Positions 47,954-56,842 of a DNA stretch of 64,000 nt are shown piece by piece. Positions within the stretch are counted from its first letter, which is position 1. Every line of letters begins with the position of its first letter. The notes under the pieces were generated by a model. The model searched no databases, was not told the DNA's origin, and saw only the letters and a program-made list of their open reading frames with translations. The translations under genes were made by a program, and so were the position numbers. The stretch lies in NCBI RefSeq assembly GCF_900109775.1, contig NZ_FOAX01000002.1, positions 496,001 through 560,000 on the forward strand, written 5' to 3'. The stretch is from Pseudoxanthomonas sp. GM95. GTDB lineage: Bacteria > Pseudomonadota > Gammaproteobacteria > Xanthomonadales > Xanthomonadaceae.

Positions 47954-49315
47954 ATGAGCAAACTGCATATCCTGGGCATCGCCGGCACCTTCATGGGCGG
48001 CGTGGCCGCGCTGGCCCGCGAGCTGGGCCACACCGTCGAAGGCAGCGACCAGGCCATCTACCCGCCGATGTCCACGCAGCTGGAGCAGCTGGGGATCGAA
48101 CTGGCGCAGGGCTACCTGCCGGGCAACATCTCGCCCGACTGCGATGCGGTGATCGTCGGCAATGCGCTCTCGCGCGGCAACGCCGCGGTGGAAGCGGTGC
48201 TCAATGACGGCCGCCGCTATACCTCCGGCGCGCAGTGGTTGAGCGAGGCGGTACTGCCCGGCCGCACCACGCTGGCAGTGGCCGGCACCCACGGCAAGAC
48301 CACGACGACCACGATCCTCACCTACCTGCTGGAGGCGGCCGGACGCACGCCGGGTTTCCTGATCGGTGGCGTGGCCGAGGATTTCGGCGTGTCGGCGCGG
48401 CTGGGGCAGGGTGCCGAATTCGTGGTGGAAGCCGACGAATACGACACCGCGTTCTTCGACAAGCGCAGCAAGTTCGTGCACTACCGCCCGACCGTGGCGA
48501 TCCTCAACAACCTGGAATACGACCACGCCGATATCTTCCCGGACGTGGCGGCGATCCAGCGCCAGTTCCACCATCTGGTGCGCACCGTGCCGGGCCACGG
48601 CCGGCTGATCGTCAACGGTGACGATGCGCGCCTGGACGAGGTGCTGGCGATGGGCTGCTGGACCCCGGTGGAACGCTTCGGTTTCGACGCGGCGCTGGAC
48701 TGGAGCGCGCGCCTGATCGCTGCCGACGGCAGCGCGTTCGCGGTGCTGAAGAACGGCGTGGAAGTCGGCGAAGTGCATTGGCCCCTGGTCGGCAAGCACA
48801 ACGTGCTCAACGGCCTGGCCGCACTGGCCGCGGTGAACGCCGTTGGCGTGGAGGTCGCCACCGTGATCCCGGCGTTGGCCCGTTTTCGCAGCGTCAAGCG
48901 CCGGCTGGAAGTGATCGGGACGCATGACGGCATCACGGTGTACGACGACTTCGCCCATCACCCCACGGCGATTGCCACTACGCTCGATGGCCTGCGCGCG
49001 AAGGTGGGCGACGCGCGCATCGTGGTGGCGATGGAGCCGCGCAGCAATTCGATGCGCCTGGGCGCGCATGCCGATGCGCTGGCGCCTTCGCTCGATGGCG
49101 CCGACGCGGTGGTGTTCCTGCATCGCCCCGAGCTGGCCTGGGATGCAGGCAAGGTGATCGCCGACGTGCGCGGTGATGCGCGCGCGGTGCCCGATACCGA
49201 TGCGCTGATTGCGGCCTTGCGCGCGCTTGTGCAGCCGGGCGACCAGGTGGTCTTCATGTCCAATGGCGGCTTCGACGGCGCGCCGCGACGCTTCCTGGCG
49301 GCGCTGCAGGACTGA
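47954..49315 (+). CDS. mpl: UDP-N-acetylmuramate:L-Ala-gamma-D-Glu-meso-DAP ligase
   Basis: Murein recycling: joins the salvaged tripeptide to UDP-MurNAc. 453 residues, Mur-ligase fold: N-terminal LHILGIAGTFMGGVAALARELGH, ATP loop VAGTHGKTTTTTILTYLLE near 115, central EADEYDTAFFDKRSKFVHY, C-terminal DDFAHHPTAI. The GTFMGG N-terminus distinguishes Mpl from MurC. GACAAT (47941-47946) ends 7 nt before the ATG with no Shine-Dalgarno between, suggesting a leaderless message. Confidence 0.95.
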   Translation: MSKLHILGIAGTFMGGVAALARELGHTVEGSDQAIYPPMSTQLEQLGIELAQGYLPGNISPDCDAVIVGNALSRGNAAVEAVLNDGRRYTSGAQWLSEAVLPGRTTLAVAGTHGKTTTTTILTYLLEAAGRTPGFLIGGVAEDFGVSARLGQGAEFVVEADEYDTAFFDKRSKFVHYRPTVAILNNLEYDHADIFPDVAAIQRQFHHLVRTVPGHGRLIVNGDDARLDEVLAMGCWTPVERFGFDAALDWSARLIAADGSAFAVLKNGVEVGEVHWPLVGKHNVLNGLAALAAVNAVGVEVATVIPALARFRSVKRRLEVIGTHDGITVYDDFAHHPTAIATTLDGLRAKVGDARIVVAMEPRSNSMRLGAHADALAPSLDGADAVVFLHRPELAWDAGKVIADVRGDARAVPDTDALIAALRALVQPGDQVVFMSNGGFDGAPRRFLAALQD

Positions 49316-49373
49316 GCCTTTCGTATAGGCGACGTGCAGGCCTGCCTGCCGCGCCATGTTTACACTCGACCCC

Positions 49374-49952
49374 ATGCCGTCCACCGAAAGCCTGCCGCTG
49401 TTCCCCCTGCACACCGTGCTGTTGCCCGGTGCGGGCCTGGGCCTGCGCGTGTTCGAACGCCGCTACCTGGACCTGATCCGCGAGTGCGGCCGCAGCGGGC
49501 GCGGCTTCGGCGTGTGCCTGATCCTGGAGGGCGAGGAAGCCGGCAGGCCGGCCACGCCGGCGGCCTATGGCACCGAGGCGACCATCGAGGATTTCTCCAC
49601 CGGCGCCGACGGGCTGTTGAACCTGCGCCTACGTGGCGGCCGGCGCTTCCACGTGCAGCGCACGCGGGTGCGCGACAACGGCGTGGTGGTGGGCGAAGTG
49701 GACTGGTGCGCGCCCGAGGACGATGACGAGCTGCGGCCCGAGCACGGCCTGCTGGCCACGGTGCTGGAAAAGATCTTCGAGAAGGCCGGCGCCACGCCGC
49801 CGAACATGCGCAGCAGCGACCTGGACAGCGCCGCGTGGGTGGGCTGGCGGCTCGCCGAACTGCTGCCGCTCACCGATGCCCAGCGCCTGGCTGTCCTGCA
49901 GGAAGACGATCCACATGCGCGGCTGGATCGCCTGCTGGCGCTGATGGCCTAA
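49374..49952 (+). CDS. Stand-alone Lon N-terminal (substrate-binding) domain protein
   Basis: 192 residues. LPLFPLHTVLLPGAGLGLRVFERRYLDLI is the Lon substrate-binding domain start (PF02190); no ATPase or protease domain follows. Function of the free domain is unclear, perhaps protein binding. TACACT (49361-49366) ends 7 nt before the ATG at 49374; an upstream ATG at 49356 would overlap that hexamer. 58 bp after mpl. Confidence 0.85.
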   Translation: MPSTESLPLFPLHTVLLPGAGLGLRVFERRYLDLIRECGRSGRGFGVCLILEGEEAGRPATPAAYGTEATIEDFSTGADGLLNLRLRGGRRFHVQRTRVRDNGVVVGEVDWCAPEDDDELRPEHGLLATVLEKIFEKAGATPPNMRSSDLDSAAWVGWRLAELLPLTDAQRLAVLQEDDPHARLDRLLALMA

Positions 49953-50010
49953 GCCACGGATTCATCCGCACGCGCGTGCCCGGCCTGGGCGCGGCGCGAT
50001 GCCGCCACGC

Positions 50011-52032
50011 TCAAGGTTTCAGCGGCGCCACGGGCTCCGGCCCGACTTCATCGGTGCGCAGGCGCAAGACCGGCAGTCCAGTGGACGGATGCGGTGAACT
50101 CGCTTGCGGCAGATCCTGCACGGCCTGGGTCAGCACGCTCAGCGAGGCATCGGCATCGGGCAGCGGTCGCCACAGGCCGACCAGGCCGAACAGCGTCTGG
50201 TGGCGCAGGGTCTGCGCGCCGCCGATCCACAGCGGCGTCTGGTTCGGCTGCAGCATCAGCGGCGTGGCCCATAGGCGCAGCGCGTATTGCTGGTCCGGGC
50301 GCGGGCCGGGCTTGAGCATCAGCAGGCTTTCGGCATGGGTGTCGAGCGTGGCCGGCAGCACCGGGTGCTCGCGCGGCGGCACGCCGGCCTTGAGCAGCTG
50401 CAGGGCGCGCTCCCAGCCGGCCTGCGGCTGCAGGCGCCAGCCGTCGGATTCCAGGCGATGGACCAGCGGCAGCAGCGGGCCGGCGACCTGTACGTCCAGC
50501 GGCCAGCGCTGTTCGTCGTCGAATTCATTGCGCGTGGCCGGCAGCACGCGCCAAGCATCGCGCCACCAGTCTTCCAGCGGTCGCGCGACGCTCACCGGCG
50601 TGGCATCGAAGCGGTTCAGCATGCCGTCCACCGCGCGCGGGCCGTGCCACAGCGCGGCCGCGGCGAACACGCCGTAGAAGATCCACGCCAGCGGCTTGAC
50701 CCACAGCGAGCGCTTGGTCCGGCGCCGGTAGGCCACGCCCAGGATCAGCAGCCAGACCACGCCCAGCAGCACGCCGCCGACCACATCGCTGAGCCAGTGC
50801 GCGCCCAGATACACGCGGGCAAACCCGATCGTGCTGACCACCACGCCGGCGACCACGTACGGCCACATGCGATCGCGCCCCGGCAGTTCGCGTGCGATCA
50901 GCACCGCAAAGAAGCCGAAGATGATCGTGGTCATCGTCACCGCGATCGAGGGAAAACCAAACCCGCTGGCCACCGTCGGCGGCTTGGGGATATCGATCAC
51001 CGCACCCAGCCACGCCGTCAGCGCCAGGCCGAAGGCGATCGCGGCCAGCCAGTGGCCGGCGGCCAGCCAGCGCTTGCGCCAGGCCAGGTAGCCCAGCACG
51101 GCTAGGCTGGCGGGCGTGAGCACGTCGGCATCGCCGATCGCGGCGATGGCCGCCAGCGGCCGGTCGGCCAGTGGATTGCGCAGGCTGTGCATCAGCTCGA
51201 ACAGCCACAGGTCCAGCGCCAGCGGCTTGCCGTGCCCGACCACCAGCGCCAGGAAGCCGAACAGTACCCAGGCCACCAGCAGCAGGACCACGGCCAGCAC
51301 GGCCAGCGACACGGTCTCGCGCCGGTTCGGGTCGAACACCGCCACCGAATAGCGGCCCAGCACCGGATGCGCGCGCGACCAGGCCAGGCCGCGCGCCAGC
51401 AGCGCATCGGCGTGCGCGGCGAACCAGCGGTAGGTGTACAACACCACCGCCCAGATCAGCGCCAGCACCACTAGCAGCAGGGCGACCACCACCGCCAGGC
51501 GTCCGGCGACCGCCGCCACCGCGTCGTAGGCATGGCCCAGCGCCCAACCCGGCAGCAGGAACAGGAAGCCCCACGACAGTCCGGCGATGGCGCTGACCGG
51601 CAGGTAGCGGCGCAGCGGCATGTGCAGCATCCCGGCCACGGCCGGCACGAACGGACGGATCGGCCCGACATAGCGCGCGATCAGGATCGCCTTGACGCTG
51701 TTGCGCCGGAGCAGCCGCTCGCCGCGTTCCAAAAACTGCGGGTACTTGTTGAACGGCCAATGCCCGCGCAACTGCGGGCCCCAGCGCCGGCCCACCCAGA
51801 AGCTCAAGCCATCGCCGACGAACGCGCCCAGCGCCGCGCAGACCACCGCGTACGGACCGGACAGTTCGCCCAGCCCGATCAGCACGCCCACGCCGATCAG
51901 CAGCGGCAGTGCCGGCACGATCGCACCGAGGATGATCAGCGAATCGGACAGCGCAATGAGAAACACCACCGCGCCGGCAGCGACCGGATGTGCGGTGATC
52001 CAGTCCAGCAGTCCATCGAACCAGGAATCCAT
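50011..52032 (-). CDS. DedA-PAP2 fusion membrane protein with C-terminal LssY-like domain
   Basis: 673 residues. An N-terminal DedA/VTT domain (about 1-200; FVGDGLSFWVGRRWG, ARYVGPIRPFVPAVAGM) is followed by a PAP2 phosphatase domain (about 240-440; GFPSIAVTMT, then GFARVYLGAHWLSDVVGG with catalytic His). The last 200 residues, soluble, resemble LssY-type domains. DedA proteins can flip undecaprenyl phosphate and PAP2 enzymes dephosphorylate lipid pyrophosphates, so lipid-carrier recycling is a reasonable guess. In the PAP2 part the first motif (KxxxxxxRP) is not obvious. Start at 52032 rather than 52041 because a TATAAT overlaps the latter. Confidence 0.85.
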   Translation of the reverse strand: MDSWFDGLLDWITAHPVAAGAVVFLIALSDSLIILGAIVPALPLLIGVGVLIGLGELSGPYAVVCAALGAFVGDGLSFWVGRRWGPQLRGHWPFNKYPQFLERGERLLRRNSVKAILIARYVGPIRPFVPAVAGMLHMPLRRYLPVSAIAGLSWGFLFLLPGWALGHAYDAVAAVAGRLAVVVALLLVVLALIWAVVLYTYRWFAAHADALLARGLAWSRAHPVLGRYSVAVFDPNRRETVSLAVLAVVLLLVAWVLFGFLALVVGHGKPLALDLWLFELMHSLRNPLADRPLAAIAAIGDADVLTPASLAVLGYLAWRKRWLAAGHWLAAIAFGLALTAWLGAVIDIPKPPTVASGFGFPSIAVTMTTIIFGFFAVLIARELPGRDRMWPYVVAGVVVSTIGFARVYLGAHWLSDVVGGVLLGVVWLLILGVAYRRRTKRSLWVKPLAWIFYGVFAAAALWHGPRAVDGMLNRFDATPVSVARPLEDWWRDAWRVLPATRNEFDDEQRWPLDVQVAGPLLPLVHRLESDGWRLQPQAGWERALQLLKAGVPPREHPVLPATLDTHAESLLMLKPGPRPDQQYALRLWATPLMLQPNQTPLWIGGAQTLRHQTLFGLVGLWRPLPDADASLSVLTQAVQDLPQASSPHPSTGLPVLRLRTDEVGPEPVAPLKP

Positions 52033-52039
52033 CGGCCGC

Positions 52040-52045
52040 ATTATA
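52040..52045 (-). promoter_or_regulatory. -10 box TATAAT, probable leaderless start
   Basis: Perfect consensus TATAAT on the minus strand, ending 7 nt before the ATG at 52032. Transcription would start at or next to the start codon. Confidence 0.6.
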
Positions 52046-52126
52046 GGAAGTCAGCCCTGTCCGGCCCGTTAGACTTCAGTCCCCCGCGGGTGCGCTGGCC
52101 GTGCCTGCCTTACCTGGTGTGCGTCC

Positions 52127-52945
52127 ATGACCTCATTGTCAGGCAAGACCCTCTTCATCACCGGCGCCTCGCGCGGCATCGGCCTGGCCATCGCCCTGCG
52201 CGCGGCACGCGACGGGGCCAACGTGGCCATCGCCGCTAAGTCGGCCGTGCCCAATCCCAAGCTTCCCGGCACCATCCACACCGCCGCGCAGGCGGTGAAC
52301 GACGCCGGCGGCAAGGGCCTGGCCCTGCAGTGCGATATCCGTGAAGAAGACCAGGTGCGCGCGGCGGTGGCCGCGACGATCGAGACCTTCGGCAGCCTCG
52401 ACATCCTGGTCAACAACGCCAGCGCAATCTGGCTGCGCGGCACGCTGGACACGCCGATGAAGCGCTTCGACCTGATGCAGCAGGTCAATGCGCGCGGCAG
52501 CTTCCTGTGCGCGCAGGCCTGCCTGCCGCATCTGTTGAACGCGCCCAACCCGCACATCCTCACCCTGTGCCCGCCGCCGTCGCTGGACCCCAAGTGGTGG
52601 GGGCCGCACACCGGTTACACCCTGGCCAAGATGGGCATGAGCCTGGTCACGCTGGGCCTGGCGGCCGAGTTCGGTCCGCAGGGCGTGGCGGTCAACGCCC
52701 TGTGGCCGCGCACCCTGATCGGCACCGATGCGCTGAACATGATCCCCGGCGTGTCCACCGCCAATGGCCGCAGGCCCGAGGTGATGGCCGATGCGGCGCA
52801 TGCGGTGCTGGTGCGTGAAGCGGCCGGTTTCAGTGGCCAGTTCCTGATCGATGACGAGGTGTTGGCCGCGGCCGGCATCACCGACCTGTCCGGCTATGCG
52901 GTCGATCCGTCGCAGCCGCTGCTGCCGGATTTGTTCCTCGACTGA
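52127..52945 (+). CDS. SDR-family oxidoreductase, HSDL2-like
   Basis: 272 residues. TGASRGIG near 13, NNASAIW near 95, catalytic Tyr-Lys in YTLAK near 165. The long segment after beta-2 (KSAVPNPKLPGTIHTAAQAV) is typical of the SDR group around mammalian HSDL2, which handles acyl or short hydroxy compounds. Substrate unknown. The usual catalytic Ser position reads LCPPPS, so Ser may be displaced. Confidence 0.85.
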   Translation: MTSLSGKTLFITGASRGIGLAIALRAARDGANVAIAAKSAVPNPKLPGTIHTAAQAVNDAGGKGLALQCDIREEDQVRAAVAATIETFGSLDILVNNASAIWLRGTLDTPMKRFDLMQQVNARGSFLCAQACLPHLLNAPNPHILTLCPPPSLDPKWWGPHTGYTLAKMGMSLVTLGLAAEFGPQGVAVNALWPRTLIGTDALNMIPGVSTANGRRPEVMADAAHAVLVREAAGFSGQFLIDDEVLAAAGITDLSGYAVDPSQPLLPDLFLD

Positions 52946-52964
52946 GCCGCGGCGCGCGGGCTTC

Positions 52965-52970
52965 TACAAT
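52965..52970 (+). promoter_or_regulatory. -10 box TACAAT before gloA
   Basis: TACAAT 51 bp before the gloA ATG; leader contains a GATCGGAGCC ribosome site. Confidence 0.5.
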
Positions 52971-53021
52971 GCGCGGTTCCCGGCGCCCCCACGCCGCCTC
53001 AAGATCGGAGCCAACGCCACG

Positions 53022-53456
53022 ATGAAATACCTGCACGCCATGATCCGCGTCCACGACCTGGATGCGACCTCGAAGTTCTTCACCGAAGGCCTGGGCCTGA
53101 AAGAAACCCACCGCAAGGACAGCCAGGCCGGCCGCTTCACGCTGGTGTATTTCGGCGCACCGGAAAACCCCGAGGCCGAGGTCGAGCTGACCTACAACTG
53201 GCCGGCCGAGGACGGCAGCGTCGAGGACTACGGCAGCGCCCGCAACTTCGGCCACCTGGCCTTCGAAGTGGACGACATCTACGCCACCTGCGCGCACCTG
53301 CAGGCGATGGGCATCACCATCAACCGGCCGCCACGCGATGGTCACATGGCCTTCGTCCGCAGCCCGGACCTGATCTCGATCGAACTACTGCAGAAGGGCG
53401 GCGCGCTGCCGCCGGCCGAGCCGTGGGCGTCGATGCCCAATACCGGCGTCTGGTAA
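53022..53456 (+). CDS. gloA: Lactoylglutathione lyase (glyoxalase I)
   Basis: Detoxifies methylglyoxal by isomerising its glutathione hemithioacetal. 144 residues, VOC fold. The four metal ligands of E. coli GloA are matched: His5 (YLHAMIRV), Glu55 (VELTYNW), His78 (FGHLAFEVDD), Glu121 (ISIELL). Length and lack of the eukaryotic insert suggest the Ni/Co-type bacterial enzyme. Confidence 0.93.
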   Translation: MKYLHAMIRVHDLDATSKFFTEGLGLKETHRKDSQAGRFTLVYFGAPENPEAEVELTYNWPAEDGSVEDYGSARNFGHLAFEVDDIYATCAHLQAMGITINRPPRDGHMAFVRSPDLISIELLQKGGALPPAEPWASMPNTGVW

Positions 53457-53478
53457 GCGCAATGCCGCGCCGTTGCCG

Positions 53479-54342
53479 TCACGGCATCGGCGCGGGCAGC
53501 GCGTGGCCGCAATGGCGGCAGTGCAGGGCGGTCGGCTCGTGGCCTTCCAGCCCGCACTCCGGGCAGCCGCGGCGATCGTGCTGCGGGCTGGCATCGCGCA
53601 GGCCGGCGGCCAGTTCGGCCGTGTAGATGCCGGTGGGCACGGCGATGATGCTGTAGCCGATCAGGATCAGCAGCGAGGTGATCGCCCGGCCCAGCGTGGT
53701 CTGCGGCGCGATGTCGCCAAAGCCGACCGTGGCCATCGTGACGATCGCCCAGTACATGCTGGTCGGAATGCTGGTGAAGCCGTTTTCCGGGCCTTCGACC
53801 ACATACATCAGCGCGCCGAAGATCACCACCAGGGTCAGCACCGTGCTGACGAACACCAGCACCTTGCGTCGGCTGCGCCACAGCGCGCCCATCAGCACGC
53901 CGCTTTCCTCCACGTACTGGGTCAGCTTGAGGATGCGGAACAGCCGCAGGATGCGCAGCACGCGCACCACCAGCAGGCTCTGCGCGCCGGGGATCAGCAG
54001 CGACAGGTAGCTGGGCAGGATCGAGAGCAGGTCGATCACGCCCCAGATGCTCAGCGCATAGCGCAGCGGCCTGCGCACCACCATCAGCCGCAGCAGGTAT
54101 TCGGCGGTGAATACCACGGTGAACGCCCACTCCACCACGTAGAACCAGTTCGCGTAGCGCTGGTGGATGTGCTGCACGCTGTCGACCATGATCACCACCA
54201 CGCTGGCGATGATCGCCACCACCAACAGCAGGTCGAAGTTGCGCGAGGGCACGTCGTCGTGCCGGTAGATGATGTCGAACCAGCGTTTGCGCCAGCCGGT
54301 CTCGCGGGCCGGGTTGAGCTGGGGATTGGAGAGCAGTCGCAT
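53479..54342 (-). CDS. Voltage-gated potassium-type ion channel with C-terminal zinc ribbon
   Basis: 287 residues, six transmembrane helices. S4-like RVLRILRLFRILKL (127-140) carries regularly spaced Arg; the selectivity filter is TVGFGD (205-210), as in Kv channels. After S6 a short cytoplasmic tail has C260-x2-C263 and C275-x2-C278, a zinc-ribbon pattern unusual for Kv-type channels. Start at 54342. Possible regulation by zinc or redox through the ribbon is inferred. Confidence 0.9.
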   Translation of the reverse strand: MRLLSNPQLNPARETGWRKRWFDIIYRHDDVPSRNFDLLLVVAIIASVVVIMVDSVQHIHQRYANWFYVVEWAFTVVFTAEYLLRLMVVRRPLRYALSIWGVIDLLSILPSYLSLLIPGAQSLLVVRVLRILRLFRILKLTQYVEESGVLMGALWRSRRKVLVFVSTVLTLVVIFGALMYVVEGPENGFTSIPTSMYWAIVTMATVGFGDIAPQTTLGRAITSLLILIGYSIIAVPTGIYTAELAAGLRDASPQHDRRGCPECGLEGHEPTALHCRHCGHALPAPMP

Positions 54343-54364
54343 CGGGCCATTGTGGCAAGGGCAT

Positions 54365-54377
54365 CTGTGACCGTCAC
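54365..54377. promoter_or_regulatory. Palindrome TGTGAC-C-GTCACA upstream of the channel gene
   Basis: Perfect 6-1-6 inverted repeat, 22 bp before the channel start. Half-sites recall Crp/Clp but the spacing is too short for that family. Confidence 0.35.
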
Positions 54378-54538
54378 ATCACGCGCGCCGCGCAGTGGCC
54401 GTTACGCGGGCCTGCATCGGGGCTGAAGCCGGCCCACGCGCTGCCCGTGTGGCGCCGTATGATGCGCGCCGGCACGCGCCGCCACCGGAGGGCACGCGGC
54501 TGCCGCCCGTCCGCTTTCTTCAGGTTGTCTTGTCCTCC

Positions 54539-56425
54539 ATGCCGCCAATTCGTCCCGAAGTTCCCGCCCTGCGTTGGCCCGCATGGGCGTTTACCGCGAT
54601 CGCGCTGGTGGCCTGCGGCTGCGCCTTCGTGGGGCTGGGCAACAGCAACTACTGGGCCGATGAGCTGTTCACCGTCTTCGTGATGGGCGGCGACGGCGGC
54701 CTGGCCGGGCTGTGGCAGCGGGCGCTGACCGACGTGCATCCGCCGCTGTACTACGCGCTGCTGCACGGCTGGAGCCTGCTCGGTGACCTGTCCGAGATCT
54801 GGCTGCGCCTGCCCAGCGCGGTCTGTGCGGTGCTGGCGCTGCTGGTTACTGCGCGCGTGCTGTTGCGGCGTTTCAGCCCCGCGGCGCTGGGCTATGCGAT
54901 CGCGGTGGCGGCGGTGTCGTTCTTCTTTTTCGAGCAGGCGCAGAACGCGCGCAGTTACGGCCTGTCGCTCCTGATCTCGGCCGCGCTGTTGGGCGTGACC
55001 CTGTGGCTGCGCGAACACGCCGCGGCGTCGGTGCGCTTCCCGTGGAAAGCCGTGGCGGCGCTGTGGCTCCTGGGGTTGGCCGGCAGCTTCGTGCACTTCT
55101 ACCTGTTCCTGCTGACCGGTATGGTCATGGCCTGGCTGTTGGCCGTGCCGCGGCTGCGCGTGGCGGTAATCGCCAGCGGCCTGTCGGTGCTGGCTGCGGT
55201 CGCGCTCTACACCTGGCTGCTGCTGCATGCCACCGCGCAGGACGTGGACAAGACCTGGTATCGCGCCGATTTCAAGTTCTTCTGGACCCAGACGCGGATC
55301 GGCTGGAAGCACCTGGCCGCCGGGGCTTCTGGCTGGGCCTTGACCGCGCTGTGCCTGGTCGCGGTGTGGCGTCGTTGGCGCGATGGCCGCGGCAGTCTGG
55401 CCGCGCGCGTGCCCGAGGCCGGTCGCGCGGCGGCGCAGCTGTCGCTGTTCGTGCTGGTGGGATTGATCGGCAGCGGCGTGCTGGTGAGCTGCGTGGTGGC
55501 ACCGTCGTATTCGGCGCGCAACGTGCTGGTCGCGCTGCCCTTCATCTGCGCGCTGATGGCCTGGCTCTACGACGCAGCAGGCCCGCGGCTGGCCACGCGT
55601 GGCAGTCATGTCCTCGCCGCGCTGTTGGTGATCGCTGTGGCGGCGAACCTGTGGCTGCAACGCGGTCGGCTGGTCCAGCGCAATGAGCCGTGGCGCACCA
55701 CGGCCGACTTCGTCGCGCGCATGCCCGGCTGCGCGGGCGAGCCGATCCCGGTGATGCATCCGTACAAGTTCGGCCCGCCGACGGCGGACTTCCGCGCCTT
55801 CGCGCAGCGGCAGTTTTTCGGCCATTACGCCCCGCCCGGGATGCGGATCCAGGCCTGGATGCCGTCCGAGCTCGTCGGCCGTCATCCCACGCCAGCGCTG
55901 CAGGCGTTGCTGTCTTCGCGTGCCGAACAGGCCGGCACCGGCCATTGCGCGCTGCTGGCCTGGGCTGTGCACGATCTGGACAAGAAAGACGCACCGCTGC
56001 TGGCGGAAGATCTGGCGCGCGCACCGGGCATCGCGCCGCGGCGGGTGGTGATGCAGAGTTTCCTGCGCGCCAAGCGTCGCTCGATGAACTGGAGGCCGAC
56101 CGAGGATGGCTTCGTCTTCTACGTGATCCCTGCGCGTGCCGTGGGTACGCCCGCGGCTGATCCCGGCCCGCTGGTACAGATGCCGGCCGGCACGCTGGGT
56201 CGCAGGTTGGTGGTGGGCTTGCAGGCTTCAGGGGCGGTGGACGACGGCCGCGATCACTTCGCCACCGAGTCCTGGTCCAACGACGGCCACCTGCGCAGCG
56301 AAGCGGTCACCTCCGCTCCGAGGCTGGCCTGTGATCCGCCGATGCGGGCCAACGATGGCATCCGGCCGTCACCGACGCAGCCGGGCTGCGCGCCGAAGAA
56401 GGCGCCCGTCATCAGCGCCAACTGA
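54539..56425 (+). CDS. GT-C-type membrane glycosyltransferase (ArnT/PMT-like), copy A
   Basis: 628 residues with about ten hydrophobic helices. The N-terminal loop has NSNYWADELFT (acidic pair of GT-C enzymes), then DVHPPLYYALLHGWS, WLRLPSAV and EQAQNARSYG. A C-terminal periplasmic region (about 400-628) contains MPSELVGRH and RAPGIAPRR. Such proteins move a sugar from a polyprenyl-phosphate donor onto lipid A, glycan or protein. Paralogue of 58011-59921. Start at the ATG 54539. Confidence 0.82.
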   Translation: MPPIRPEVPALRWPAWAFTAIALVACGCAFVGLGNSNYWADELFTVFVMGGDGGLAGLWQRALTDVHPPLYYALLHGWSLLGDLSEIWLRLPSAVCAVLALLVTARVLLRRFSPAALGYAIAVAAVSFFFFEQAQNARSYGLSLLISAALLGVTLWLREHAAASVRFPWKAVAALWLLGLAGSFVHFYLFLLTGMVMAWLLAVPRLRVAVIASGLSVLAAVALYTWLLLHATAQDVDKTWYRADFKFFWTQTRIGWKHLAAGASGWALTALCLVAVWRRWRDGRGSLAARVPEAGRAAAQLSLFVLVGLIGSGVLVSCVVAPSYSARNVLVALPFICALMAWLYDAAGPRLATRGSHVLAALLVIAVAANLWLQRGRLVQRNEPWRTTADFVARMPGCAGEPIPVMHPYKFGPPTADFRAFAQRQFFGHYAPPGMRIQAWMPSELVGRHPTPALQALLSSRAEQAGTGHCALLAWAVHDLDKKDAPLLAEDLARAPGIAPRRVVMQSFLRAKRRSMNWRPTEDGFVFYVIPARAVGTPAADPGPLVQMPAGTLGRRLVVGLQASGAVDDGRDHFATESWSNDGHLRSEAVTSAPRLACDPPMRANDGIRPSPTQPGCAPKKAPVISAN

Positions 56426-56842
56426 TCCACTCGACGCAGCGGATTCGCTGCCAACGCCGAGCTTCGAAACACGCACTTCAGGTGCGATCTGCGCGTGACC
56501 GTCGCGTGCCGATGTCGTGCGCCGCATCGGCGCGACGGCGCCTTGCGCAACATGAATTCGCTTCCATGTCGGGCGTCGATGCGGCGTGTTGCTATTGCCA
56601 TGTCGATGGCGCGCGCGGCACAAATTTCTTGGTGTTTTTCCGGCCGAATTTAGGCCAAATTCAAACGTCCGGCACTGGCGCGCACTAGCCTTCCTGCACG
56701 GTCCAGCGCTGCAGCTGGCCGCTCCGGAGCGCAGGGAGCATCCGGTTCTTTCTCGACCTTCGTGGTGCGCATCGGGCGATGCACGCCAACGGCGAAGCCT
56801 TGCCTGGCGAACGGGCAGGGCGCGCCTTCACCAGGACCTCCC
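56426..56842 (+). other. 417-bp intergenic stretch, AT-rich patch with inverted repeat
   Basis: No gene supported. In otherwise GC-rich sequence, 56625-56670 is AT-rich and contains GAATTT-AGGCC-AAATTC (56646-56662). It may hold the promoter and an operator for the GT2-GtrA gene. Confidence 0.4.

Noticed and set aside
54365..54377. Crp/Clp binding site
   Set aside because: Half-sites look right but spacing is 3 bp instead of 6; kept only as a generic palindrome.
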